DNA from: Leptospira limi
GTDB lineage: Bacteria; Spirochaetota; Leptospiria; Leptospirales; Leptospiraceae
Reading direction: 5' to 3'
NCBI RefSeq assembly: GCF_026151395.1
Contig: NZ_JAMQPV010000001.1
Coordinates: forward strand, 1,924,501 to 1,988,500
DNA: 64,000 nucleotides
Below the pieces are notes generated by a model that searched no databases, was not told the origin of the DNA, and saw only the letters and a program-made list of their open reading frames with translations. Made by a program: the position numbers and the translations under genes. This document shows positions 1 to 8,532 of the stretch, in pieces (positions within the stretch are counted from its first letter, which is position 1; every line of letters starts with the position of its first letter).

Positions 1-954
1 GACATCCTTCGTACAAGTAAAAAAGGAAAACTCCCAATTGTAGACAAACAAGGGAAACTAGTTGCTCTCATTTGTCGAAGTGACTTGAAAAAAAATAAAG
101 AATTCCCTCAATCTTCAAAAGACGACCAAAAAAGATTAAGAGTGGGTGCTGCACTCTCCACCTTACCAGAGTCACGTGATAGGATGGCGGCTCTTGCAGA
201 AGTGGGAGTGGACGCAATCATCATTGATTCTGCTCAAGGAAACTCAAGTTACCAAATGGAAATGATCCAATGGATTAAATCCAATTTCCCTCATACAGAC
301 GTGATTGGTGGAAACGTTGTCACAAAAGCACAAGCGGCAAACCTTATCGCGGCTGGCGCAGATGGTCTTCGGATTGGTATGGGACCTGGTTCTATTTGTA
401 TCACCCAAGACACTATGGCTGTGGGACGTGCACAAGCAACTGCAGTATTCAAAACAGCAGAGTATGCACAAGCTCATGGAGTTCCAGTGATCGCAGATGG
501 TGGTATTTCTAACATCGGTGATATTGCCAATGCTCTCGCGATAGGTGCCTCTATGTGTATGATGGGTTCTATGTTTGCAGGAACAAAAGAAGCACCAGGT
601 GAGTATTTTTATGAAAATGGCATTCGTCTAAAGAAATACAGAGGAATGGCAAGTTTAGAAGCGATGAACAAAGGTGGAGACAAACGGTATTTCTCTGAAT
701 CCCAAAAAATCAAAGTAGCACAAGGTGTTTCTGGTTATGTTGTGGATAAAGGATCTGTTTTGAATCTAATTCCTTACCTCGTACAAGGTCTCAGACAAAG
801 TTTCCAAGATATGGGATACCGAAATATTCCTGACCTCCATAAAGCTTTACGCGGAGGACAACTTCGTTTTGAACGTAGGACAGAATCAGCCCAAGCACAA
901 GGTAGTGTGCACGGATTGTATTCTTATACAAAACCTTCAATGAGAGCTGAATAA
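1..954 (+). CDS. guaB: IMP dehydrogenase, C-terminal part (5' truncated by window edge)
   Basis: Oxidises IMP to XMP with NAD+, the committed step of GMP synthesis in the cytoplasm. The reading frame is open from base 1, so the gene begins outside the window; the 317 visible codons start at the end of the CBS regulatory segment ([13 protein letters not shown]) and run through the catalytic barrel. Seen directly: the catalytic Cys loop [11 protein letters not shown], the [10 protein letters not shown] phosphate-binding strand, the [13 protein letters not shown] segment and the mobile flap [11 protein letters not shown]. From memory of the family, SICITQ and EAPGEYF are typical of animal and fungal IMPDH rather than of most bacterial GuaB, which usually carry SICTTR. 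A LolA-like gene and rsmE follow closely, probably as one transcription unit. An internal TTG at 85 is not a real start. Confidence 0.95.
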   Translation, partial: DILRTSKKGKLPIVDKQGKLVALICRSDLKKNKEFPQSSKDDQKRLRVGAALSTLPESRDRMAALAEVGVDAIIIDSAQGNSSYQMEMIQWIKSNFPHTDVIGGNVVTKAQAANLIAAGADGLRIGMGPGSICITQDTMAVGRAQATAVFKTAEYAQAHGVPVIADGGISNIGDIANALAIGASMCMMGSMFAGTKEAPGEYFYENGIRLKKYRGMASLEAMNKGGDKRYFSESQKIKVAQGVSGYVVDKGSVLNLIPYLVQGLRQSFQDMGYRNIPDLHKALRGGQLRFERRTESAQAQGSVHGLYSYTKPSMRAE

Positions 955-963
955 AGAAATCAC

Positions 964-1734
964 ATGCGAAAACTTTGGAATTTATTTTTTTTGATTTCTT
1001 TTGTATCTCTAGAGGCCCAAGCACCTGACACCAGTTTATCGGCCCAGGAATTACTTGCAAGGCTTGACCGGGAAATGGATTACGGGAAAGGCCTTGTGAA
1101 AGGAACCTATGTTCTCATTCGTAGGAACGGAACATCGGAAACATGGAGAATCAATCGATTTTTTAATGGAGAGGATGCTTTGCTTCTTTTTGACAGAAAA
1201 GGGCGAGGCCTCGAATCCAAATTGTTAACCAAGGACGAAGGAGAAAACGTATTTTTCTTCAATGTTCTCAGTGCCAAACTGTTTCGCAAAACTGACGACG
1301 AAAAATACGAATCCCTCATGGGGACTGGATTTTTTTATGTGGATCTTTCTGGTTATTCGTATCAGGCAAATTACAACCCACTTGTCAATGGTGATTTGGA
1401 AATCGGTGGAGAGATGTATTACAGAGTTTCTCTCAAACCAATTCTGCCATATTTCTACAAAAAACTGGTGTTACTCGTTGGCAAAAAGGATTTAAAACCT
1501 TACCGCGTTGACTTTCATGATCGTGATGGTATTTTATTCAAAACATTAAACTTAAAATATGGACCTGTCAAAATCAAAGAATCAACGGGAAAGGTGGAAG
1601 ACATACAAAAAGCTTCTCGTTTGGAAATGTTAGATTTGAACACAGGTAGTATTACGGTTTGGGAAATCCAAGAAGTGGATAAAACTGTAAATCCAGATGC
1701 ATCTCTCTTTAATGTAGATAACCTAAGTAGATAA
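964..1734 (+). CDS. LolA-like outer-membrane lipoprotein-sorting protein
   Basis: A 256-residue exported protein. Residues 1-19 form a signal peptide (MRKLWNLFFLISFVSLEAQA). The mature part resembles the LolA-like family: paired strands around YVLIRRNGTSETWRI, a central FFYVDLSGYSYQANYNP segment, then VSLKPILPYFYKKLVLLV and a C-terminal WEIQEV strand. Family members are periplasmic beta half-barrels that bind lipoprotein acyl chains or related lipids. The family call is from general sequence pattern, so the substrate is unknown. It starts 9 nt after guaB and ends 3 nt before rsmE, so it is probably co-transcribed with both. It has no lipobox Cys and should be soluble in the periplasm. Confidence 0.7.
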   Translation: MRKLWNLFFLISFVSLEAQAPDTSLSAQELLARLDREMDYGKGLVKGTYVLIRRNGTSETWRINRFFNGEDALLLFDRKGRGLESKLLTKDEGENVFFFNVLSAKLFRKTDDEKYESLMGTGFFYVDLSGYSYQANYNPLVNGDLEIGGEMYYRVSLKPILPYFYKKLVLLVGKKDLKPYRVDFHDRDGILFKTLNLKYGPVKIKESTGKVEDIQKASRLEMLDLNTGSITVWEIQEVDKTVNPDASLFNVDNLSR

Positions 1735-1737
1735 ACC

Positions 1738-2415
1738 TTGGAACCAGGGCTCATTCTATTTCGAATTCCGTTCCAAAAAAAAGACAAGATTCAATTAACG
1801 AAGGAAGAAGTGAATCACCTTCGTGCACTTCGTTTAGGAAATGAATCTACCATCATTCAAATTCGAGATGGAGAAGGTGGATTGTTTGATTACCTTCTCA
1901 CTCCCCATTCGAAGGAACTGAAGTTCCAAAAAGAAACAATTGTTCCTCTTAAAGCCAATCGAAAAAAAATTGCCATCGCTTTACCAAAGGGGAATCGTTT
2001 GGATTTTTTCTTACAGAAGGTGACTGAGATTGGATTGAATGAAGTGGTATTTTTAGTATTTCGTCATTCCATACGCAAAGAATTTAATTTGGAAAGGGCA
2101 GAAAAGATTGTGAAGGAAGCAGCTGCTCAGTCCAAACAGACTGAAATCTTAAAACTTTCGATTGAAACGGCCAAAGATTGGATGGAAGCACATACAGAAA
2201 GTTTGGTGGTGTTTCATCCTTTTGGACAAAAACCGTTCGAAATGTCCAGTTTGTCAGGAAAAATTCCTGTCATTGGGCCAGAAGGTGGTTTCCATGAGGA
2301 AGAAGAAAATTGGATGGAAAGGAATCAGATTCCAAAACTGACTTTACCCGGTGGTGTGCTGAGAACGGAAACTTGCGGGATCGTTGCCGCAAGCTTTTTG
2401 GTCTATGGAACGTAA
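1738..2415 (+). CDS. rsmE: 16S rRNA (uracil-1498-N3)-methyltransferase
   Basis: Methylates N3 of U1498 in 16S rRNA using S-adenosylmethionine. The 225-residue length is normal for the family. The C-terminal SPOUT knot signature is plain: IGPEGGFHEEEE followed by LTLPGGVLRTETCGIVAASF, where the trefoil knot binds AdoMet. ALPKGNRLDFFLQKVTEIGL in the middle is also typical. The start is TTG at 1738, chosen because LILFRIPF and the PUA-like N-terminal segment follow directly and no ATG is available upstream after the previous stop. It is the last gene of the guaB run and converges on a minus-strand lipoprotein 7 bp away. Confidence 0.93.
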   Translation: MEPGLILFRIPFQKKDKIQLTKEEVNHLRALRLGNESTIIQIRDGEGGLFDYLLTPHSKELKFQKETIVPLKANRKKIAIALPKGNRLDFFLQKVTEIGLNEVVFLVFRHSIRKEFNLERAEKIVKEAAAQSKQTEILKLSIETAKDWMEAHTESLVVFHPFGQKPFEMSSLSGKIPVIGPEGGFHEEEENWMERNQIPKLTLPGGVLRTETCGIVAASFLVYGT

Positions 2416-2422
2416 GACCAGT

Positions 2423-2692
2423 TTATTTGTTGGTTAATAGAAGTAAGGTCGCTGACAAACTACAGTTGGTAGAACAATTGCTGAAACAGGTAGAAGCAGT
2501 CGGATAATTATCACCTGTGATGTTTGGGTATTTTGCTACACAATCAGCATTACATGCAGAAAGGCTCCCCCCAGTGCAAGAAAGGATGAATGTGAATAAG
2601 TTTCTTTCCAATGTTTTATCTTGTCGTTTTTGGCAAGATGTAGAAAAGAACACGACAAATCCAAGTGTCACCAGTAAAAAAAAACGTTTCAT
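2423..2692 (-). CDS. small cysteine-rich lipoprotein, unknown function
   Basis: An 89-residue predicted lipoprotein. I take ATG 2692 as start because a good ribosome-binding sequence (AAAGAGGAG) lies about 10 nt upstream and the protein then opens with a signal peptide, MKRFFLLVTLGFVVFFSTSC, whose final Cys is the likely lipidation site; an open frame continues upstream to 2845 but has no signal character. The mature part holds six more Cys (LSC, SAC, ADC, STC, SNC, TNC), suggesting disulfides in the periplasm or on the surface. I do not recognise a family. It is transcribed toward rsmE and diverges from the 2787 gene. Confidence 0.7.
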   Translation of the reverse strand: MKRFFLLVTLGFVVFFSTSCQKRQDKTLERNLFTFILSCTGGSLSACNADCVAKYPNITGDNYPTASTCFSNCSTNCSLSATLLLLTNK

Positions 2693-2786
2693 ATCGTATA
2701 GACTCCTCTTTGCTAGCATTTCGTCAATCGGTTCGTAAAAATCTTGACCCTTGTTTCTTTTCCTATGTTTTGGATGAGATCCCATT

Positions 2787-4256
2787 ATGGCAGAAACTAG
2801 TAAAAAAGTCTTAGAGAAAAAAGGACAAGGTGAATATGAATTCACCGCTTATGGGGAATTTTTGTCCTATTTCCATGCCCATATAGATATTTTCAAACGC
2901 CTCTTAAAAGCCAAAAAGATGGATCCCACAAAAGTGGAAGAAGTCGCCAAACAAATCAAATCGTACATGACAGGGAACATCAAAAAAACGGATCAATTTT
3001 TTGAACACCTCCCCCAGTTTGCCACGTTGTTAGGTGTTTCCAAAGAAGAAGTATCTGCGTATCTCAATTCGAATTTTATAGAAGTCCTAACCAAAGTCCA
3101 AGAAAAACTAAAAACCCAAGAATTGGAAAAAATGAAAAATGCTCCAGTTCCCAGTTTTTCTTCCATTGCTGAAGAAATTGTAGAAGGATTACATTTTACT
3201 CATCCCTCTGATTATGTTTATGCACAAAAAGGGATATTGATGGTTTTAGAAAATCCTTTAACCGGTGAGATCATCGAACCTCAAGGCCTTATGGCAGCTT
3301 CTGCAAAAGCGGCATTATCGATTCCATCTGGTTCGGAATCTGAAAAAGAACCAGTTTCATTAACAGAAGCACTTGCCGTTGCCAATGCACCTCCCACTCC
3401 GATCGCAAAAAAACAAACATTGATTCCTGAAAAAGAAAAATCCATCTTACAGGAAATTACCGAAACCTTCAGTGACATATTAACGGGTGAAAGGTTAGAA
3501 GTAAAAATCGGACCAGAAGTAACAGACACTCCTCAATTAGAATCAAATACAAATGGCAATTCAGCCAAAACAAATGAAGAATATGAAATCGAAGATCTTG
3601 AGTTCGATGATTCTTCTGACTCTCTATCTGATAATACGAACGAAACAAGTTCCGAAGAACATGACGATTTTTCCAATGATTTAGGTATTGAATACGAGGA
3701 AGAGGCACCAACTCCTCCACCAGTGGACTTAAATTTGGTGCGATTGGGAAATTATTCTGTAAAAGAATTTATGGACTTGGTGCAAACCATCACCACCTAC
3801 CAAACTAAAGGTGACCAAGTTGGTTACCAAAATTGGTTAAGAACTCTATCGGAGTTTGATAAAGCAGTTGTATCATTACGAACCCAAGTCCTGAAAGAAC
3901 AAAAAAATGAAGCAGTTGATTGGAATACACTTTTCCAAATGATGAGCTCAAAATCAGAACTAAAACCGGATGTCCTAAAAGGGATCGTAAAAAAAATTAA
4001 AAATTTCCAGATCGTAAAACTTACGTTAGATAGGATGATTCAGGAATTCAAAAAGGGAAGTCCTGAGTTTATGCAGATCGTCAAAATGGCATGGCCTCAT
4101 ATCCAGAAATCGTTTTATGAAGTTCCCAACTACCAACAAGTGCAAACATTGTTACGAGGAATTTTGTCGCGAGTGAATGGTGATGTCCATAAAAAAGAAT
4201 TTTCGAAGATCTTTACTATGGCTCTCAATTTTATCCAATCCAAATACCAGGTATAA
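2787..4256 (+). CDS. hypothetical protein with acidic central linker
   Basis: A 489-residue cytoplasmic protein that I do not recognise. It has no signal peptide or membrane segment. Residues 1-115 are predicted helical and charged (YGEFLSYFHAHIDIFKRLLK, EVAKQIKSYM). Residues about 170-315 form a low-complexity linker, strongly acidic near its end (EIEDLEFDDSSDSLSDN and EEHDDFSNDLGIEYEEE). Residues 325-489 are again helical, with NYSVKEFMDLVQTITTYQTK and FQIVKLTLDRMIQEFKKGS. The shape, two helical domains joined by an acidic tether, suits a scaffold or partner-binding protein; this is inference only. The next gene starts at or within a few bases of its stop, implying co-transcription. Confidence 0.75.
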   Translation: MAETSKKVLEKKGQGEYEFTAYGEFLSYFHAHIDIFKRLLKAKKMDPTKVEEVAKQIKSYMTGNIKKTDQFFEHLPQFATLLGVSKEEVSAYLNSNFIEVLTKVQEKLKTQELEKMKNAPVPSFSSIAEEIVEGLHFTHPSDYVYAQKGILMVLENPLTGEIIEPQGLMAASAKAALSIPSGSESEKEPVSLTEALAVANAPPTPIAKKQTLIPEKEKSILQEITETFSDILTGERLEVKIGPEVTDTPQLESNTNGNSAKTNEEYEIEDLEFDDSSDSLSDNTNETSSEEHDDFSNDLGIEYEEEAPTPPPVDLNLVRLGNYSVKEFMDLVQTITTYQTKGDQVGYQNWLRTLSEFDKAVVSLRTQVLKEQKNEAVDWNTLFQMMSSKSELKPDVLKGIVKKIKNFQIVKLTLDRMIQEFKKGSPEFMQIVKMAWPHIQKSFYEVPNYQQVQTLLRGILSRVNGDVHKKEFSKIFTMALNFIQSKYQV

Positions 4257-4259
4257 GTG

Positions 4260-5420
4260 ATGACTAGAGAGAAAGATTCTCTCTTTTTGTTACATTGGAA
4301 ATGGAATCTTTGTATTTGTTGTATTTCTCTAACTATGCTTTTTGGATTTGAGAACACATACCTACATTCTCAAAACCAACCGAGTGTAATTGTTGATCCA
4401 CTTCTCCAAAAACCATGGATCCCTGATGCAGAAGAGGAAGAGTCGAGAAGTTACCATCGTTTCTTAAGTGAATTTAAGAACAAACAATCCTCTGTGAAAA
4501 AAAAAGATCGATTTGGTAGGAATTACCTGGTGTCACCATCAGGCAAAATCAGGTTCCTCATTGATGATGAGTATTATAAAGAATTTCCACTCCAAGCAGA
4601 AGCAGACATAGCAGCAAAAGAATTAGAAGTTTTGTATGAAGTAAGAAAGGAAAAGGATGTAGTATTCCTGGGAAAGGGGATCCACCTTTGTTACCGATTA
4701 AAACAAGAAAAAGATTCGGGTTTTTTTCCTGAATGGTTGATTCGTTCGAACGAAATTACAAATCGAGCGGCCAATGAATGGTCAGACCAAACCATTCCAT
4801 TAGATTTGGTGAGTGATCCTTATGGATGTTATGTGGATGAAGTTTCCTTACGAGATTATTTGTATCTGGAATCAGAATCGTTTCGTTATCGATTAAAAAT
4901 CCCATCGACTTTACGATATGAAGGTTTGTACGGAAATCGACTTGGGATTTATGGCGAAAATCGAGATAGTATTTATAGGATCGTACGATTTGTTGAGTTT
5001 TTATCCAATTACCTTCCAGAAGGTCAAACCGAATGGGAAGAAGCTTTTCTTTTACAAGTCTCAGGTAAAAAAAAGAGAACATTGCCAAAAATCATTTTGT
5101 CAATAGGTTCTAGTTTTGATAAAGTAAGGCCTCTACGGAATAACAAAAATTACTTTGTGTTTTGGGACTCTCTTCGTTCCTTAAACAATAACCAAATGCG
5201 AAAACTGCAATTCAAACGTTTAGAAAAAGAAAATGTTTATCTGAGTGAATGGATTGAAGTAGATGATATCGGGAACCGAATCGAAATGGAAATGAAGGAA
5301 TATTATGTATATAATGCTCCAAGAGGTTATTTTTTGTCTTTATCCTATCCAAAACGAGAGAAAAAGAAAGCAGATGAGTATTGGAATACGATTCGAAATA
5401 GTTTTGTTGTGAAAGATTAA
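4260..5420 (+). CDS. hypothetical exported protein
   Basis: A 386-residue protein of unknown function. A hydrophobic stretch near residues 15-30 (LCICCISLTMLFGF) preceded by Trp/Lys residues suggests a signal peptide or single N-terminal anchor, so the body is probably periplasmic. The mature region mixes charged and aromatic residues (GRNYLVSPSGKIRFLIDDEY; ANEWSDQTIPLDLVSDPYG). No catalytic motif is apparent. GTG at 4257 abuts the previous stop and ATG at 4260 follows; I use ATG. The gene sits between two other unrecognised genes on the same strand, 18 nt ahead of a membrane protein gene, so the three may form one unit. Confidence 0.72.
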   Translation: MTREKDSLFLLHWKWNLCICCISLTMLFGFENTYLHSQNQPSVIVDPLLQKPWIPDAEEEESRSYHRFLSEFKNKQSSVKKKDRFGRNYLVSPSGKIRFLIDDEYYKEFPLQAEADIAAKELEVLYEVRKEKDVVFLGKGIHLCYRLKQEKDSGFFPEWLIRSNEITNRAANEWSDQTIPLDLVSDPYGCYVDEVSLRDYLYLESESFRYRLKIPSTLRYEGLYGNRLGIYGENRDSIYRIVRFVEFLSNYLPEGQTEWEEAFLLQVSGKKKRTLPKIILSIGSSFDKVRPLRNNKNYFVFWDSLRSLNNNQMRKLQFKRLEKENVYLSEWIEVDDIGNRIEMEMKEYYVYNAPRGYFLSLSYPKREKKKADEYWNTIRNSFVVKD

Positions 5421-5438
5421 AATCGATTAGGAATCAAA

Positions 5439-6227
5439 ATGTTTGTTTCATTTGTTGAAAATAAATACCGGAAAAAACCTGAACCGAACGATGGGTCTCC
5501 TTCCTTATTCTTTCAACTTTGGTTAGGTTTGGGATTCATATTTGTATTTAGCATCGCATTATTACCGTTTGGTGTCTATTGGCCACTTTCTCATTCCATT
5601 TGGATCTTACTGATCTTCTTTTTACCTTTGGTTTTTTTAGGAATTCACTTTATCAAATCAAGTGGGTATAAAATCCTTTTTGCCGTTTTTTTGTCATTAC
5701 TTGCAGGAGGGGATATTCTCTTGTTTTTAGGAGATGCCATTGGTTACAAGTTAGGCCTCACTTCCCAATTTGATGTTTTACCAGAAGAGTCTCATTTGGC
5801 AATGGGGAATCGTTATTTGTATTTGCGGGAATTTTATTTAGATGATACTGATTCAGGTTCGTTTCGTTCTCCCTTACTTGTGAGACGTAGATCAGGTAGT
5901 TTTGTTTATGGTCCCGTGATTACATTCCATTACAAAAGGATACGTGCTGTCTCTGGAAAAGAAACCAAGTTACCAATGTATGCTTTGTGTTATTCGAAAG
6001 AAAATGGAAACTGTTCTGTCTCAAGTCTATTTTCGGGAGGAGTTTTATTAAAAGAAACGATCTGGGAAACAAAAGAGACAAAGTTGAATCAAGATTCTAT
6101 TTTTATCATTTGGAAAGATCGATTGGATTCTGAGTTTGAAACAAAAGGAATATTTTCGTTTTTATTTTTCATTTTACTCCATCTGATTTGGGGGATTGTG
6201 GTTTATTTTCCAAAGTATTTTCACTGA
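5439..6227 (+). CDS. hypothetical membrane protein with four membrane segments
   Basis: A 262-residue inner-membrane protein. Three hydrophobic segments lie at about residues 28-48 (LGLGFIFVFSIALLPFGVYW), 52-70 (IWILLIFFLPLVFLGIHF) and 75-95 (ILFAVFLSLLAGGDILLFLG). A domain of about 130 residues follows, then a final segment near 240-258 (FLFFILLHLIWGIVVYF). ATG 5439 has AGGA 7 nt upstream. I do not recognise a family. It follows the exported 4260 gene by 18 nt, which points to joint expression. Confidence 0.72.
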   Translation: MFVSFVENKYRKKPEPNDGSPSLFFQLWLGLGFIFVFSIALLPFGVYWPLSHSIWILLIFFLPLVFLGIHFIKSSGYKILFAVFLSLLAGGDILLFLGDAIGYKLGLTSQFDVLPEESHLAMGNRYLYLREFYLDDTDSGSFRSPLLVRRRSGSFVYGPVITFHYKRIRAVSGKETKLPMYALCYSKENGNCSVSSLFSGGVLLKETIWETKETKLNQDSIFIIWKDRLDSEFETKGIFSFLFFILLHLIWGIVVYFPKYFH

Positions 6228-6306
6228 AATTTTGAATTTTCCTCTTGTTTGGAGCCATCTCATTTCCATTGCAAATAAACGACAATTGTAAAGTGAATGT
6301 AATCTG

Positions 6307-6377
6307 TTTGTAACAAAAGGCCTGCATACTATTGAATCAGTAGCAGATTGCCTCCTAGATGTGCTTTTTGTTACAAA
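6307..6377. promoter_or_regulatory. pair of identical 11-bp palindromes, candidate operator
   Basis: TTTGTAACAAA at 6307-6317 and TTTGTTACAAA at 6367-6377 are the same palindrome read on opposite strands (TTTGTWACAAA). Their starts are exactly 60 bp apart, close to six helical turns. The second copy ends just before ATG 6379. The arrangement looks like two sites for a dimeric repressor controlling the following small secreted protein and porin. The regulator is unknown. Confidence 0.5.
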
Positions 6378-6378
6378 A

Positions 6379-6765
6379 ATGAATATGAATTGTTCCAGAC
6401 TTAGTTCAGTCTATCGAAACCTGCTATTTGTTTTCCTCTTGGCAGGATTTTCTGGAAACCTTTTACTCGAGAATCAAAATCTTTACCCTCAAGAATTGGA
6501 AGAAACTTCCCAAGGAATGGTTTTCCAATCTTCGAGACAGTATCCGTCCAATCTTGACGAAAAGTTTTTATTCAATGAATTCGACACAAACGACCAGGAA
6601 GAAGAAGGTCATTCAGTTGTAGATTCAAACATTTGTATATTGAATTGTCCCAAGGCGATCGAATCAAATACCGAATGCCGAAGGATTCATTTTGAAAATC
6701 AGTACTATTTTCATAAATTAAGTTATTATCACGAATACAAAATCCCTCCGCCCTCTCTAATTTAA
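6379..6765 (+). CDS. small secreted protein upstream of porin, unknown function
   Basis: About 128 residues. A hydrophobic stretch (NLLFVFLLAGFSGNLLL) about 15 residues from the start should export it. The mature part is acidic (ELEETSQ; NEFDTNDQEEEGHSVVD), has three Cys (NICILNC, TECRR) and ends in YKIPPPSLI. The frame is also open from GTG 6361, but that would place a palindrome inside the gene and adds no signal-peptide character, so ATG 6379 (or 6385) is preferred. No clear ribosome-binding site precedes any of these. The ELEET segment and PPP-x-L-x tail recur in the small gene at 50107, which also precedes a transport gene. No family recognised. Confidence 0.55.
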   Translation: MNMNCSRLSSVYRNLLFVFLLAGFSGNLLLENQNLYPQELEETSQGMVFQSSRQYPSNLDEKFLFNEFDTNDQEEEGHSVVDSNICILNCPKAIESNTECRRIHFENQYYFHKLSYYHEYKIPPPSLI

Positions 6766-6793
6766 TTACAATCTATTCAAAACAAAGCGGTAA

Positions 6794-6807
6794 CTCAATT
6801 CATTGAG
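6794..6807. repeat. short inverted repeat ahead of porin gene
   Basis: CTCAAT, two bases, ATTGAG: a 6-bp perfect inverted repeat in the 80-bp gap between the small secreted protein gene and the porin gene. It could be an operator half-site pair; it is too small and has no T-run for a terminator. Confidence 0.25.
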
Positions 6808-6845
6808 CTAACGAATATTAGATTCTATTTATTTTGGAGAATTAA

Positions 6846-8522
6846 ATGTTTCATCTTTTTAAAAATGACTTTGTGGTTCGTTTCCCACAAAGGAAACTCA
6901 TCATATTTTTTTTATTCAGTAGTATTTCTATCTTCCAACCAATTTTGTCTCAAAGTTCAACAGAGTTTTATGAAGACAAAGATACAGGGCAAATTTTTAC
7001 AAAACCTGGCAACAATCGGGTTAAAATTGAAAAATTCCCGAGTGTTTTGGATGAACGCACTAACAAAACCAATCACAATGTAACAACATTACCGGATGCC
7101 TTTGCGCATCGCCCCGATGATGTAAGTAAAGAAAAACTTACGATTACAGGAAGGGTTCAGTTTCGTGGTGCGAGTGGGACCGCACAATCTCCTCTTTCCA
7201 ATGGCCATAGAGATTTTAATGCCATTGATTATGCGTTTAGAAGGTTAAGGTTAGGTGCGATGTATGAGAATGATTGGTGGGGTGCAAGTATCCAACTACG
7301 TCTTGAAAATATGTTGAATCGAGTAGATATCTCTCAAACAACACAGACTGTAAATTATACAGATGCAAGTGGTAGGCCAGGGAGCGTAAATGTAGTCACC
7401 AACGAAAGATTAAAAGACAATAGAGGTTATATCCAGGAAGCAGTGATATATACAAAACTTCCGTATGCTGGTGGTAGAATCACATTAGGCCAAATCAATG
7501 TACCATTTAACAGAGAGTACATTGGCTCAAGTGCCAATCTTGTCTCTTTAGAACGAAGTATGGTGACAGCAGCACTCCCACAATTCGACAATGGTATTAT
7601 GTTACAAGCAACTCCATTGAAGGAAATTAATCCGAAATACGAACGTTATCTACATCTATCATTTATGGTGGGAAATGGAAAAGGTGGCGGTGGTGATTAT
7701 GGAACGGGAAGAAGGCAGGATCTTACGACTTCCAATCGTTACGGTTTTGTGAATATTTCTCCAACGTATTATGGTAGAGCAGTTTGGAATGTGTTTGGTA
7801 GTTTAAAACGAGAATCGGATGGCCGTGAAGTGAATTGGCAAGAGGGAGAGGAAATTTTCCAAAGGGATATGAAATTATCTTTAGGTTCAGCGTTCCAACA
7901 AACTCAAAACCTTGTCACACCTGCTGTATCGGCAATGGAATACAACGCGGGAACGACAAGTGGAATCTCATTTGTAACACCCCAAGGTGTGAATGGATAC
8001 CCTTCCGCTGATGGCGGAAGTTCTACGCTTGGATACAATACACAAAATGGTGGCACAACTCCGGGACGAACCAAGATGGGACTCATTGCCCATACATATG
8101 ATGCTACCTTTACATGGAGTGGTTTTTACTTCAATACTGCTTATACGAAAATGAGTGGGCCTGCATCAAATGGTCTCATCGGTTGGCATACAACTTTTGG
8201 ATACAATATCCCAATTACTAACAAATTTTATCTAATGCCAATCTTCAAATATGACCAATTGATGGGTGACTTTAATCGGAATGGCAATCGTCATGATCCA
8301 AACGAAACCTTACGCATATATTGGATTGGATTAAATTTATTCGGTGATAAACATCATTATAAAGTACAACTTTATTATGAAATTCTAGCAAACAAACTTG
8401 ATAGAGATGTGAATACGGGAAGTCCAATGCTCATTGATGACAGGAGGATTTACCTCCAAGTGCAAGCTAATTTTTGGACTGGCACTACATCTCCAGAATC
8501 ATACGGATATCGATCAAATTAA
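6846..8522 (+). CDS. outer-membrane porin-like beta-barrel protein
   Basis: A 558-residue protein with a long N-terminal signal region; the hydrophobic core is LIIFFLFSSISIFQPILSQ at about residues 18-36. After a linker (to about residue 95) the rest is alternating-strand, Gly/Asn/Tyr-rich sequence typical of a barrel: LTITGRVQFRGA, FRRLRLGAMYENDWWGASIQL, TLGQINVPFNREYIGSS, and closing strands with HHYKVQLYYEILANKL and RRIYLQVQANFW. This pattern is like the phosphate-selective porin O/P group, which forms anion channels, but the true substrate cannot be told. GGAG lies 7 nt before ATG 6846. A small lipoprotein gene follows after 10 nt. Confidence 0.72.
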   Translation: MFHLFKNDFVVRFPQRKLIIFFLFSSISIFQPILSQSSTEFYEDKDTGQIFTKPGNNRVKIEKFPSVLDERTNKTNHNVTTLPDAFAHRPDDVSKEKLTITGRVQFRGASGTAQSPLSNGHRDFNAIDYAFRRLRLGAMYENDWWGASIQLRLENMLNRVDISQTTQTVNYTDASGRPGSVNVVTNERLKDNRGYIQEAVIYTKLPYAGGRITLGQINVPFNREYIGSSANLVSLERSMVTAALPQFDNGIMLQATPLKEINPKYERYLHLSFMVGNGKGGGGDYGTGRRQDLTTSNRYGFVNISPTYYGRAVWNVFGSLKRESDGREVNWQEGEEIFQRDMKLSLGSAFQQTQNLVTPAVSAMEYNAGTTSGISFVTPQGVNGYPSADGGSSTLGYNTQNGGTTPGRTKMGLIAHTYDATFTWSGFYFNTAYTKMSGPASNGLIGWHTTFGYNIPITNKFYLMPIFKYDQLMGDFNRNGNRHDPNETLRIYWIGLNLFGDKHHYKVQLYYEILANKLDRDVNTGSPMLIDDRRIYLQVQANFWTGTTSPESYGYRSN

Positions 8523-8532
8523 AGGAATTAAC

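Noticed and set aside
2744..2786. Promoter for the 2787 gene (TTGACC at 2744-2749)
   Set aside because: The only -10-like hexamer, TATGTT at 2764-2769, is just 14 nt away, too close for a standard promoter.
6228..6360. Hidden gene or sigma-70 promoter in the gap before the small secreted protein
   Set aside because: No frame of useful length and no -35/-10 pair with normal spacing; only the palindrome stands out.
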